NCBI RefSeq assembly: GCF_025352645.1
Contig: NZ_JANXSO010000030.1
Coordinates: 1-41,027 of the forward strand
DNA: 41,027 nt
Origin: Iodobacter sp.
Lineage (GTDB): Bacteria > Pseudomonadota > Gammaproteobacteria > Burkholderiales > Chitinibacteraceae
Reading direction: 5' to 3'
A model generated the notes under the pieces. That model had not been told where the DNA came from, made no database searches, and saw nothing but the letters and a program-made list of their open reading frames with translations. This document shows, in pieces, positions 25,270-33,237 of the stretch (positions are counted from its first letter, which is position 1; each line of letters opens with the position of its first letter). Both the position numbers and the translations under genes were made by a program.

Positions 25270-26394
25270 TTAAATAGTATGGCTCGCCTGCCAATGCCCA
25301 GACTTACCGCCTTGTTTTTCTAGCAAGCGGATCTGCGACATAATCATGCCGCGATCCACCGCTTTGCACATATCGTAGATGGTTAAGAGGGCGATATTCA
25401 GCGCGGTAAGTGCTTCCATCTCTACCCCTGTACGCCCAACTGTTTCTGCAGTGACTTCGCAGCGCACAAGGCTGCCTGCCCGATCAATCGTGAAATCCAC
25501 GCTCACGCTGGTCAGCGGGATAGGGTGGCAAAGTGGGATTAAATCTGCGGTACGTTTAGACGCCATAATCCCAGCAATCCGTGCCACGCCCAGCACATCG
25601 CCTTTTTTATGGCTGCCGGTTTCAATCAGATGCAAGGTGGTGGGCAACATACGAATTTCGCCCACGGCACGGGCAATGCGGTGGCTATCTACCTTGCCCG
25701 CCACATCCACCATATGCGCTTCGCCATTGGCATTGAAATGCGTGAGCCCTGATGTGCTATCTGCACTCTGATCCGTTGCTCGGTAGGGCATAGGAATGGT
25801 ATCAACGCCAGATAGCCGTGCAGCGCAGGCAGCTAAATCATCTTGGGTATTTAGATTAGGGAAGGCTAAATCGGGGAAATCTACATATTGCAGCTTCAAG
25901 CTCTCTTGCCATGCAGACAACTTCAACTCTTGTCTAGATAACCTATCCATTAAAGAAGGCAAGACATCGTGACGCAGCATGCAAATGGTTGGATGTACTT
26001 GCCCATCAGGGGTGCGTGCCATCGCCACTTGTGTTTCATCTAGCTCTATCTTTGCCAATAGTTTTTCCACCAAATCGGCAGGCAAAAACGGCACATCACA
26101 TGGCAAAACTAAAAGGTATGTAGCGGGAGATGCTAATAAGGCCGAATGTATTCCAGCCAGAGGCCCCGGATGCCCTGGGTAAACATCACGCAAAACAGGC
26201 GCACCAAAACGCGCATAATCAGGCAAATTACGGTTGGCCGAGATTAAAACATGATCAACAGCACGAGTCTGCCGCGATAAGGCTTCTAAGCTCCACTCCA
26301 CCAAGGGACGGCCAGATAGCTCAACCAAGCCTTTATCACGCCCTCCCATGCGACGCCCTTCGCCACCAGCCAGAATGACTGCATCCAAAATCAT
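25270..26394 (-). CDS. MobA-MoaC fusion: molybdenum cofactor guanylyltransferase and cyclic pyranopterin monophosphate synthase
   Basis: 374 residues in one open frame. Residues 1-195 are MobA, which adds GMP to Mo-molybdopterin: the N-terminal [22 protein letters not shown] nucleotide loop, PCDVPF for metal binding, and the late LNTQDDL. Residues 216-374 are MoaC, which turns the MoaA product into c[38 protein letters not shown], and [34 protein letters not shown]. The linker is about 20 residues rich in Ser/Thr/Asp. Both domains look intact, so the protein acts at the first and last stages of the pathway. The start is 1 bp past the moaE stop. Confidence 0.92.
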   Translation of the reverse strand: MILDAVILAGGEGRRMGGRDKGLVELSGRPLVEWSLEALSRQTRAVDHVLISANRNLPDYARFGAPVLRDVYPGHPGPLAGIHSALLASPATYLLVLPCDVPFLPADLVEKLLAKIELDETQVAMARTPDGQVHPTICMLRHDVLPSLMDRLSRQELKLSAWQESLKLQYVDFPDLAFPNLNTQDDLAACAARLSGVDTIPMPYRATDQSADSTSGLTHFNANGEAHMVDVAGKVDSHRIARAVGEIRMLPTTLHLIETGSHKKGDVLGVARIAGIMASKRTADLIPLCHPIPLTSVSVDFTIDRAGSLVRCEVTAETVGRTGVEMEALTALNIALLTIYDMCKAVDRGMIMSQIRLLEKQGGKSGHWQASHTI

Positions 26395-26395
26395 G

Positions 26396-26860
26396 TTAAA
26401 TCACCCTCAAATACTGCCAACGATCCAGCGCGCTTTGATCACTTGATCGTGCATCAACCCATTGCAGGCAAGCAGCAGTTCCTTCTTTTTTCCAGAACGG
26501 CGCCTGTGTTTTTAGGAAATCCATAATAAATGCATTTGCTTCATAGGCCGCTTGCCGGTGCTTTGATGCCGTTAACACCAGCACAATTTGCTCTGCGGCT
26601 TGCAAAGCGCCAATACGGTGAATTACCGTCACGGCTTGCAGGGGCCAATATTGGCAAGCCTCAGCCACTATTTTAGCGAGGGCTTTTTCGGTCATACCTG
26701 GATAATGCTCTAAATGCATGGCAGTAATGCTTTGATCTAAATCGCGCACACGGCCCACAAAAGCCACAATTGCACCCATGCTGGCATCGTGATCAAAGCG
26801 CGCGTATTCCGCAGCTAAATCAAAATCTGCGCTCTGCACTAGGATTCGGATATCCGCCAT
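26396..26860 (-). CDS. moaE: molybdopterin synthase catalytic subunit
   Basis: 154 residues. MoaE with thiocarboxylated MoaD converts cPMP into molybdopterin. Motifs: [74 protein letters not shown], including the catalytic Lys near FLK and WKKE. The start codon overlaps the moaD stop (TAATG), coupling the two subunits. Confidence 0.95.
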   Translation of the reverse strand: MADIRILVQSADFDLAAEYARFDHDASMGAIVAFVGRVRDLDQSITAMHLEHYPGMTEKALAKIVAEACQYWPLQAVTVIHRIGALQAAEQIVLVLTASKHRQAAYEANAFIMDFLKTQAPFWKKEGTAACLQWVDARSSDQSALDRWQYLRVI

Positions 26861-27117
26861 TAGCCCCCCGTCACAGGAGGAAAAATAGCTACTTCTGCAT
26901 GGCTTGGAATCATATCGCTGAGTTGAGCCATTTCTTGATTAACGGCGACTCTAAATATTTTATTGCCCGATAATTCCGCAGCCCAAATATCACCGCGCGC
27001 TATCAATATTGCAATCAATCCAGCCACGGTTACGGGGCTTGGCATGGGCAGCTCTTCGCTTTCACAGGAAAATACATCACGCAGCTGAGCAAAATACAAA
27101 ACACGAATCATGGTCAT
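26860..27117 (-). CDS. moaD: molybdopterin synthase sulfur carrier subunit
   Basis: 85 residues of the ubiquitin-like fold, beginning (MT)MIRVLYFAQLRDVFSCESEELPM and ending PPVTGG; the C-terminal Gly-Gly is adenylated and thiocarboxylated. It may start at the ATG at 27117 or at the one two codons later. The 177-bp gap to moeA upstream could hold a promoter, but none is clear. Confidence 0.94.
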   Translation of the reverse strand: MTMIRVLYFAQLRDVFSCESEELPMPSPVTVAGLIAILIARGDIWAAELSGNKIFRVAVNQEMAQLSDMIPSHAEVAIFPPVTGG

Positions 27118-27294
27118 CCCTAAAACCGCTATTGCTTAAAACTCAGCTTGGTCCATTTTTTGGGCACTGCTAGCAGCGCTCCCAAACATAAGTAAGCCAG
27201 CAGGCCTCGTTTATTTCATGTAAATAGCTTATTATTGATACTGTACTACATCAAGCTTACTTATATGTCTTAAGCATAGCATTAATCACCCCAT

Positions 27295-28473
27295 TCATCG
27301 CATGCTATGGAGTGGAATAAACTGCACGCTATCCCCAAGCTTAATCGTTTCACCCACGGCAATATCAACTAAGCCATCGCCCCAAACTAAAGACGTTAAT
27401 ACACCAGAGCCTTGCTGTGGATAAATCTCTACATGGCCTTGTTCATTTAACCTACCACGCAAAAACTCGCGGCGATTGCCTGCTTTTTTCCAATCAAAGG
27501 CCGCCATTAATTTAAACCTTGCTGGTTCCAGCGTTAAACACGCCAAACGAGCCAATAAAAAAGGCCGCACTAATAGTAAAAAGGTCACTAGGCTAGAAAC
27601 CGGATTACCCGGTAAGCCAATAAAATCACAATCGCCAATTCGCCCATAGGCAAAAGGCTTGCCTGGCTTAATGGCGATTTTCCATAACTCTAAACGGCCT
27701 AGCTGCTCTACCGCACCCTTAACATGATCCTCTTCCCCCACCGATACCCCACCCGAGGTAATCAATACATCGTGCTGCTTTGCTGCGGTTTGCAGAATAT
27801 CTCGAGTCAGCTCCGCATCATCCGGCACAATGCCTAAGTCAGTAATCAGGCAATCCTCCAGTAGTGCAGTCAGGGCATAGCGGTTGGAATTATAAATTTG
27901 ACCTGCAGCAAGTGGCTGGCCGAGCTCCACTAGCTCGTCACCGGTCGATAGCAAGGCCACTCTTAAGCGCTGCTTCACGGTGAGCTCTGCAACGCCAATC
28001 GATGCGGCTAAGCCAATCGCCGCAGGGCTAAGCCGCGTTCCCGCTGGCAAAATCACGCTACCCACTTCGATATCTTCGCCACGCAAACGAATATTGCTTC
28101 CCAGCTCAACGGGCTGGGCGATATAAACTTGCCCATCCACAGCGCGGCAATCCTCCTGCATCACCACCACATTCGCTCCAGCAGGAATAGGCGCACCGGT
28201 AAAGATGCGCGCCGCTTCGCCCACATTTAAAGCGTGCCCAACTTCACCAGCGGCAATCCGCTGCACAAGCTTAAAGCTATCCGGCCATGCATCTCCAATA
28301 TGCAGGGCGTAACCATCCATAGCGCTATTATCAAAGCCTGGCACGGCCATCTGCGAAACCACGTTCTGACTGAGAACACGGCCATTAGCTTGGCTCAGCG
28401 GCAATACTTCCACCAAACTGGAAACACGGGCTGCTTGGATTAAACGGGAGAGTGCAGTATCAAAATCTAGCAT
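27295..28473 (-). CDS. moeA: molybdopterin molybdenumtransferase
   Basis: 392 residues. Inserts molybdate into adenylylated molybdopterin. Motifs: PGFDNSAMDGYAL, FTGAPIPAGANVVVMQED, RLRGEDI, STGDELVELG, TSGGVSVGEEDHVK, AIKPGKPFAYG and GLPGNPVSSLVTF. The start overlaps the end of mobB by 7 bp. Confidence 0.96.
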   Translation of the reverse strand: MLDFDTALSRLIQAARVSSLVEVLPLSQANGRVLSQNVVSQMAVPGFDNSAMDGYALHIGDAWPDSFKLVQRIAAGEVGHALNVGEAARIFTGAPIPAGANVVVMQEDCRAVDGQVYIAQPVELGSNIRLRGEDIEVGSVILPAGTRLSPAAIGLAASIGVAELTVKQRLRVALLSTGDELVELGQPLAAGQIYNSNRYALTALLEDCLITDLGIVPDDAELTRDILQTAAKQHDVLITSGGVSVGEEDHVKGAVEQLGRLELWKIAIKPGKPFAYGRIGDCDFIGLPGNPVSSLVTFLLLVRPFLLARLACLTLEPARFKLMAAFDWKKAGNRREFLRGRLNEQGHVEIYPQQGSGVLTSLVWGDGLVDIAVGETIKLGDSVQFIPLHSMR

Positions 28474-28955
28474 GGCAGATCGCTAATAAACGCCGCAATG
28501 GCTGCAGCTTGGTTAAGATCGAGTACAGGCAAGGAGCTTTGGAGTGGGGAATCGCTGGCTATCGCAATAATATAGGGATCCACCAAAGCGGGATGGCTGG
28601 TGCGGCGGACTTCTAGCTTAGGAATAGCCGCCGTTTTAAAGCCTTCAACCAGCACTAAATCAACGGGGGCCATGCGCGCTAACAACGCGCTTAAAGGCAG
28701 CGGCTCTGGCATTTCATGCTGTAGGACAAAGCGCTTTGGCGTAGCGAGTAATACTTCCTCCGCACCGGCAGCCCTAAATCGTGTGCTGTCTTTGCCCTCG
28801 GGCTCAAACTCCACATCATGATGCGTATGTTTAATTATGCTGACTTTAAGCCCCAAGCGCGCTAATTCTGGCAGCAGTTTTTCGATCAGGGTGGTCTTGC
28901 CACAGCCTGACCACCCCACAATAGCTAAAACACGCTGAGAATTTGCAAAGGACAA
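28467..28955 (-). CDS. mobB: molybdopterin-guanine dinucleotide biosynthesis adapter protein
   Basis: 162 residues with a P-loop, VGWSGCGKTTLIEKLLPEL, then KHTHHDVEFEPEGKDSTRFRAAGA and LVLVEGFKTAAIPKLEV, typical of MobB, which binds GTP and assists MobA. The only fitting start is TTG at 28955, one base before the stop of the carbonic anhydrase gene, so translation may be coupled and moderate. Confidence 0.93.
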   Translation of the reverse strand: MSFANSQRVLAIVGWSGCGKTTLIEKLLPELARLGLKVSIIKHTHHDVEFEPEGKDSTRFRAAGAEEVLLATPKRFVLQHEMPEPLPLSALLARMAPVDLVLVEGFKTAAIPKLEVRRTSHPALVDPYIIAIASDSPLQSSLPVLDLNQAAAIAAFISDLPC

Positions 28956-29624
28956 TTAAATCTCGATCCAGAAATCTTTGGTAGGCAGAGCGCTGACTAA
29001 GGGCTGAAATTGCTTGCTCTCTTCATCAAACCCCAGCAAAGCACCGTGCTCAAAATCAAAGAACCAACCATGTAAACTCAGCGCACCACTGTCAAGGCGC
29101 TGTTTAATCCAAGAAAAAGTTTCTAGATTAACCAGCGAATCACGAATCGCTTCCAGCTCACACGCCCGATACTGGGTGGCTTTATCAGCATTGGGCAGCT
29201 GCTCCAAGACCCGTTGTTTTGCCTTACTAGCAATATGGATCCAGCGACCCAAGAAATCGTCTTTATCCACGATATCATTGCTATCCATTAAGCCTTTGAT
29301 ACCGCCGCAATGGCTATGCCCTAGTACCACAATCCGGCTGACATTAAGTACCGTCACGGCGTATTGCAGGGCCGCCGAGACCCCTTGATTGGTTGTACCC
29401 TGCTCAAATGGCGGCACCAAATTAGCCACGTTACGAATGATGAACATTTCACCCGGTGCACATTGGGTAAGTATGGCGGGATCAACCCGCGAATCACAGC
29501 AGCCTATCAACACAGTCGTTGGTGTCTGGCCAGCGCGTAAACGGTCAAACAAAGCGGTTTCACCAGCAAAATATTGTTGCTGGAATTCACGAAAACCTTC
29601 AATAAACTGATGCAAATCGGCCAT
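28956..29624 (-). CDS. beta-class carbonic anhydrase
   Basis: 222 residues. Interconverts CO2 and bicarbonate with zinc bound by the Cys of GCCDSRVDP (the Asp-Arg dyad follows) and by His and Cys of GHSHCGGIKG. The C-terminal DFEHGALLGFD strand fits the family. It lies inside the Moco gene run between mobB and moaA with no known role in that pathway. The ATG lacks a clear Shine-Dalgarno. Confidence 0.94.
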   Translation of the reverse strand: MADLHQFIEGFREFQQQYFAGETALFDRLRAGQTPTTVLIGCCDSRVDPAILTQCAPGEMFIIRNVANLVPPFEQGTTNQGVSAALQYAVTVLNVSRIVVLGHSHCGGIKGLMDSNDIVDKDDFLGRWIHIASKAKQRVLEQLPNADKATQYRACELEAIRDSLVNLETFSWIKQRLDSGALSLHGWFFDFEHGALLGFDEESKQFQPLVSALPTKDFWIEI

Positions 29625-29710
29625 AGGGGTTTACCCGTAAGAATAGACGGGCTGATTATCCACCACAGACTGATTGCATGAAAGAAAAACATACGCCATA
29701 GAAAATGACT

Positions 29711-30685
29711 TTAACCACCGGTCTGTGACATAAAGCGCACAATCTGCAGCGGCGCTTCTTTAAACTCATGTTTTTCAGGCTTTAATTCGATAGCCTCGCC
29801 AATCGCGGCCAAAATCTCAGTATCGCTGGCTCCGCCTCTAAGCAGTGGCCTGAAAGAAAACTTCTCTTCCTGCCCCAAGCACATATAAAGCGTGCCATCT
29901 ACGGCCAGCCGAATCCGATTACAGGTGGCACAGAAATGCTGTGAAATGGGTGTAATAAAACCAATCCGGCCACGCCCATCGCTGGTTTTCCAGTAACGAG
30001 CGGGGCCACCGCCCAATTCCAAGGCCTCCGGCTCTAAAGCTAGACGCGCCACCAGCGAATCTCTGACCTCATCCAGTGGCATATATTGCGCATTACGCCC
30101 GGTTTCCCCCATCGGCATGGCTTCAATCAAGCGCAAAATAAAGCCATTTTGGAGACAAAAAGCCGCCATATTTTCAATTTCATGGTCGTTCACACCACGC
30201 ATGGCAACCATATTAATTTTGATGGGATCAAAGCCAACGGCTTTCCCAGCCATAATCCCAGCCATAATTTTTTCAAACGCCGCTTTACCCACAATGCCTT
30301 CCAAACAGGCTTTTTCTAACGAATCTAAGCTAACATTAATCCGGCTAATGCCCGCCGCTTTGAGCGCAGCAGCGTGTTTTTCTAACTGAGTGGCATTGGT
30401 CGACAGGGATAAATCACGGATACCTGGTAAGGCGGCAATTCTTGCGGCCAGCAGCGGCAAATCTTTACGCAGCAGTGGCTCACCGCCCGTTAAACGCACC
30501 CGCCCCACTCCCGCTTGAGCAAACAAGCCGATTAAACGCGTCATTTCATCAAACGTGAGCCAGTGTGCGGGTTCTTCAAAATCAGAGAAACCTTTAGGCA
30601 TGCAGTAGCTACAACGCAAATCACAACGGTCTGTGACTGAAACGCGCAAATAGCTGATAGAACGTCCGAACCGATCTTGAAGCAT
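29711..30685 (-). CDS. moaA: GTP 3',8-cyclase (radical SAM)
   Basis: 324 residues. First Moco step: radical conversion of GTP to 3',8-cyclo-H2GTP. The N-terminal [4Fe-4S] motif is CDLRCSYCMP, the SAM region has RLTGGEPLLRKDL, the C-terminal cluster is FCATCNRIRLAVDGTLYMC, and the protein ends with the functional Gly-Gly (QTGG). AGGAG precedes the ATG at 30685. ppiC lies upstream, as in nitrate-respiration gene groups of related bacteria. Confidence 0.97.
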   Translation of the reverse strand: MLQDRFGRSISYLRVSVTDRCDLRCSYCMPKGFSDFEEPAHWLTFDEMTRLIGLFAQAGVGRVRLTGGEPLLRKDLPLLAARIAALPGIRDLSLSTNATQLEKHAAALKAAGISRINVSLDSLEKACLEGIVGKAAFEKIMAGIMAGKAVGFDPIKINMVAMRGVNDHEIENMAAFCLQNGFILRLIEAMPMGETGRNAQYMPLDEVRDSLVARLALEPEALELGGGPARYWKTSDGRGRIGFITPISQHFCATCNRIRLAVDGTLYMCLGQEEKFSFRPLLRGGASDTEILAAIGEAIELKPEKHEFKEAPLQIVRFMSQTGG

Positions 30686-30830
30686 GGCTTTTCTCCTGCG
30701 GCTTATTCTACTGTGTTTTTTGCCTCAAAAGCTTAGTCGGACGAGGGAGGGAAACTACTACTAAATAGATAGAAATAGTTTTCAAGGGAATCGGATGAGC
30801 CAAACATAACAAGGCCCATCCTCGGCCTTA

Positions 30831-31565
30831 TTACTGAGCGGCTTCAGTGCCTGGCAAAGTGTAGCCCTCAATCTTTGCTGCGCTTACGAGCGTTTGTAGA
30901 TATTGATTCATGGCACGGCGAGTAGCCACATCGCTCAGAAACTCGGCGAGTTTGGCTTTTACTTCATCAAAGCTCACCATTGCGCCTTCTGCCTTGCTGC
31001 CTGCACGAATGATATGTAAACCAAAACGCGTTTCAACCAAATCACCGGCCACTTCGCCTTCATTTAGACTAAAAGCCACTTGTTCAAATTCTGGCACCAT
31101 TTGGCCACGGCCAAATTGGCCTAGATTGCCACCCTGCTGGCCCGATGGGCAGCTGGAATGTTGGCGTGCCAATTCTTCAAATTTTTCTGGATTGGCTTTG
31201 ACTTCAGCCAAAACCGCATTCGCCAACACAGTATCTACTGGCTCGGATTCGCTGGCTTTAAATAAAATATGGCTGCCTTCTACCGTTTCGCCACGCACAA
31301 AGGATTGTGGGTTATTGTCGTAATACTGCTGGCAAGCGGCCTCATCGGGGTCGGTGATTTTCACTTCAGTTTGCAGCAATAAACCAATCGTTTCTTCTGG
31401 GCTAGCCGCTTCAATCGCAAGTGTTGCAGCACGTTGTAGCAGTAACTCACGCAAAATTAGCTCTTGTACCGTTGCATCTATTGCAGATGGAGCATCCTGA
31501 TGATGCTGGCTTTCTGCCGCAATCATTGCATCGGTAATCTCAACACCATTCACAGTAATGCTCAT
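30831..31565 (-). CDS. parvulin-type peptidyl-prolyl isomerase (PpiC/NifM-like)
   Basis: 244 residues from the ATG at 31565, selected because AGGA lies 7 bp upstream; ATG at 31568 and a start 18 codons further up are alternatives. An N-terminal helical chaperone-like half is followed by a rotamase domain (residues 100-210): EGSHILFKASE, ARQHSSCPSGQQGGNLGQFGRGQMVPEFEQVAF, VETRFGLHIIRAGSK. No signal peptide, so it is cytoplasmic, like the isomerase found with narGHJI operons, where it may help mature nitrate reductase. That role is inferred from context. Confidence 0.88.
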   Translation of the reverse strand: MSITVNGVEITDAMIAAESQHHQDAPSAIDATVQELILRELLLQRAATLAIEAASPEETIGLLLQTEVKITDPDEAACQQYYDNNPQSFVRGETVEGSHILFKASESEPVDTVLANAVLAEVKANPEKFEELARQHSSCPSGQQGGNLGQFGRGQMVPEFEQVAFSLNEGEVAGDLVETRFGLHIIRAGSKAEGAMVSFDEVKAKLAEFLSDVATRRAMNQYLQTLVSAAKIEGYTLPGTEAAQ

Positions 31566-31657
31566 CATATTTCCTGAATTCTTTATTGATTGAGCCAATG
31601 AAATGGGGGCTGAATGCACGCATTTCTAGCCCCCAAAACATCCACTCACGCAATAAA

Positions 31658-32392
31658 TCAGAAAAGACCTACTTGTAACTCATCAAACCAATTGATAAAC
31701 CGTTCCACGTCATCCCCCGAATAAACCGACCCATGCTGCGGGCAAAGCATGTCTATTTTTAAACTGGCCACCCTTTCACACCACACCCGCTTCGCACTAT
31801 TTGAGCCCATCCAGCGCTTATGAAAGCCCTCAGCAAAGCGAATATGCCGATCAAAATCAGTCACAAATAAATCGCTATTCCCTTCTGGCAGCAAAGCAGC
31901 TCCCACATCGCCAGAAAAAAGCACTCGAGCAAAGGGATCATAAAGATGAAAATTACCTGAGGAATGTAGATAGTGGGCAGGAATGGTGCTGAGGTGAGCA
32001 CTACCAACGACCATTTCACTGCCTTGATCAGGAATGCTGATCATGGTGTCACTTGAACCGCCGAAGTGCGGAACAAAAGTAGCCCATAAACCAGAAATAT
32101 GGCACTTCAGCGCGGGATTAAACTCTAGCCAAAGCGCCAAAGACGAAATCACATCGGGGTCTTGGTGTGAAGAAAAAATAGTACGAATAAGCCGAGGATC
32201 AAGCACCGAGCTTACGGCTGAAAATACGGCAGGAAAAACTTCCAAGCCACCTGGATCGGTAATTAACGCCTCTCCCGCACAGCTAATCACATATTCATTG
32301 GTATCGATTAAATGATTGGGGCGCTCAGGATCTCGCGAGATAGCAAACCAGCGATGATCTCCCTGCTCAAACAATACTTGGGCTTTTTTCAT
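31658..32392 (-). CDS. ODP-type di-iron metallo-beta-lactamase-fold protein (putative oxygen sensor)
   Basis: 244 residues of the flavodiiron/MBL fold without a flavodoxin domain. The first metal motif reads SSHQDPDV instead of HxHxDH, and further ligands appear in PAHYLHSSGNFHLYDP, FSGDVGAAL and CPQHGSVYSG. This pattern is that of the oxygen-binding di-iron protein (ODP) described in Treponema denticola, which binds O2 and signals to chemotaxis. Its ATG overlaps the stop of a chemoreceptor-tip gene (ATGA), so the two are made together. Family is well supported; oxygen sensing here is inferred. Confidence 0.82.
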   Translation of the reverse strand: MKKAQVLFEQGDHRWFAISRDPERPNHLIDTNEYVISCAGEALITDPGGLEVFPAVFSAVSSVLDPRLIRTIFSSHQDPDVISSLALWLEFNPALKCHISGLWATFVPHFGGSSDTMISIPDQGSEMVVGSAHLSTIPAHYLHSSGNFHLYDPFARVLFSGDVGAALLPEGNSDLFVTDFDRHIRFAEGFHKRWMGSNSAKRVWCERVASLKIDMLCPQHGSVYSGDDVERFINWFDELQVGLF

Positions 32393-32982
32393 TTCATCTT
32401 CCCAGAAATGCGCCTTAACTCTTCTAACCTTGGCACGATAGAATCAACCTTGCTGGCAAAATCATTGGATAACTCCGCCAATACATTAGAGTGCTCACCG
32501 GAATACGCCGATTCAATTCGAGCGGCACGCGCAATCACCACCCCAAAGACACAGGCCTGATAAGCCTCATCAATATATTCTGACAAGCGTTGATGTACGA
32601 TGCGTAAGCGCGCCGCGTGCTCATCACTGGCAACCCGTGTGCGCGTCAGCGTATCGGCTAAGTAGGTGGTATTGTCCGCAGACTGCTCAGAAGTATGCTG
32701 CAACATCTGATTACGCCGCTCTTGTGTCATGCCCTGCGAGGATTCAGCCAACATATCTTGGCTGGCACTACTCAGCCGATTCATGCTGCCTTGCAGTTGC
32801 AAAGATAGTTCTCGTAATTCGCCCGAAATTACCCCAAACCCACGTGCCATTCGGCCCGCTCGTTTGGCTAATAAAATGGCGTTTAAGCCCATTAGATTAA
32901 TTTCAAAGCAATTCCAAATCACCATTTTGATATTTTCATTAATCAAAACTGTATTTTGTAGTTCAGTTGCAATAGCTGCCAT
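32389..32982 (-). CDS. short soluble chemoreceptor-like protein (MCP signalling-tip relative)
   Basis: 197 residues, no signal peptide, membrane helix or HAMP domain. Residues 27-70 (NLMGLNAILLAKRAGRMARGFGVISGELRELSLQL) resemble the hairpin tip of methyl-accepting proteins, whose consensus is NLLALNAAIEAARAGE-GRGFAVVA-EVR-LA, but with charge changes (ILLAKRAGRMAR). The rest is long helical coil. It could bind CheA/CheW or a receptor array, with the ODP protein translated from the overlapping next gene as its input. Whether the altered tip still engages CheA is unknown. Confidence 0.7.
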   Translation of the reverse strand: MAAIATELQNTVLINENIKMVIWNCFEINLMGLNAILLAKRAGRMARGFGVISGELRELSLQLQGSMNRLSSASQDMLAESSQGMTQERRNQMLQHTSEQSADNTTYLADTLTRTRVASDEHAARLRIVHQRLSEYIDEAYQACVFGVVIARAARIESAYSGEHSNVLAELSNDFASKVDSIVPRLEELRRISGKMK

Positions 32983-33183
32983 GAGCTAGCCCCCCCGCAC
33001 GGCTCGTCCCAAATAACGAGCTTTTTCTTTATAGATCACTAAGTGAGTAGAAAGAAGAGCAAGTGAGCATTCCAAGAGAAACTGACAAAACTAAATTTTT
33101 TTAGCTTGATTTTATGATATTGGTTTGAAAAATAGCAGGTAAGAGGCCTTAAGCCCTTCAGTACACCATGCATATTTAAAAGC

Positions 33184-33211
33184 CATAAAAATAGGCCTTC
33201 CGAAGAAGGCC
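33184..33211 (-). terminator. rho-independent terminator of the tolC-like gene
   Basis: On the minus strand GGCCTTC-TTCG-GAAGGCC (positions 33211-33194) has a 7-bp stem with a stable UUCG tetraloop, followed by TATTTTTATGG. It starts 27 bp after the stop at 33238. Confidence 0.82.
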
Positions 33212-33237
33212 CATTTCAAAAGCGCGCTAGCGTAAAA

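Noticed and set aside
27235-27254. TTGAT...ATCAA dyad upstream of moaD, which would fit anaerobic control of Moco genes
   Set aside because: The spacer is 10 bp, far from the FNR consensus.
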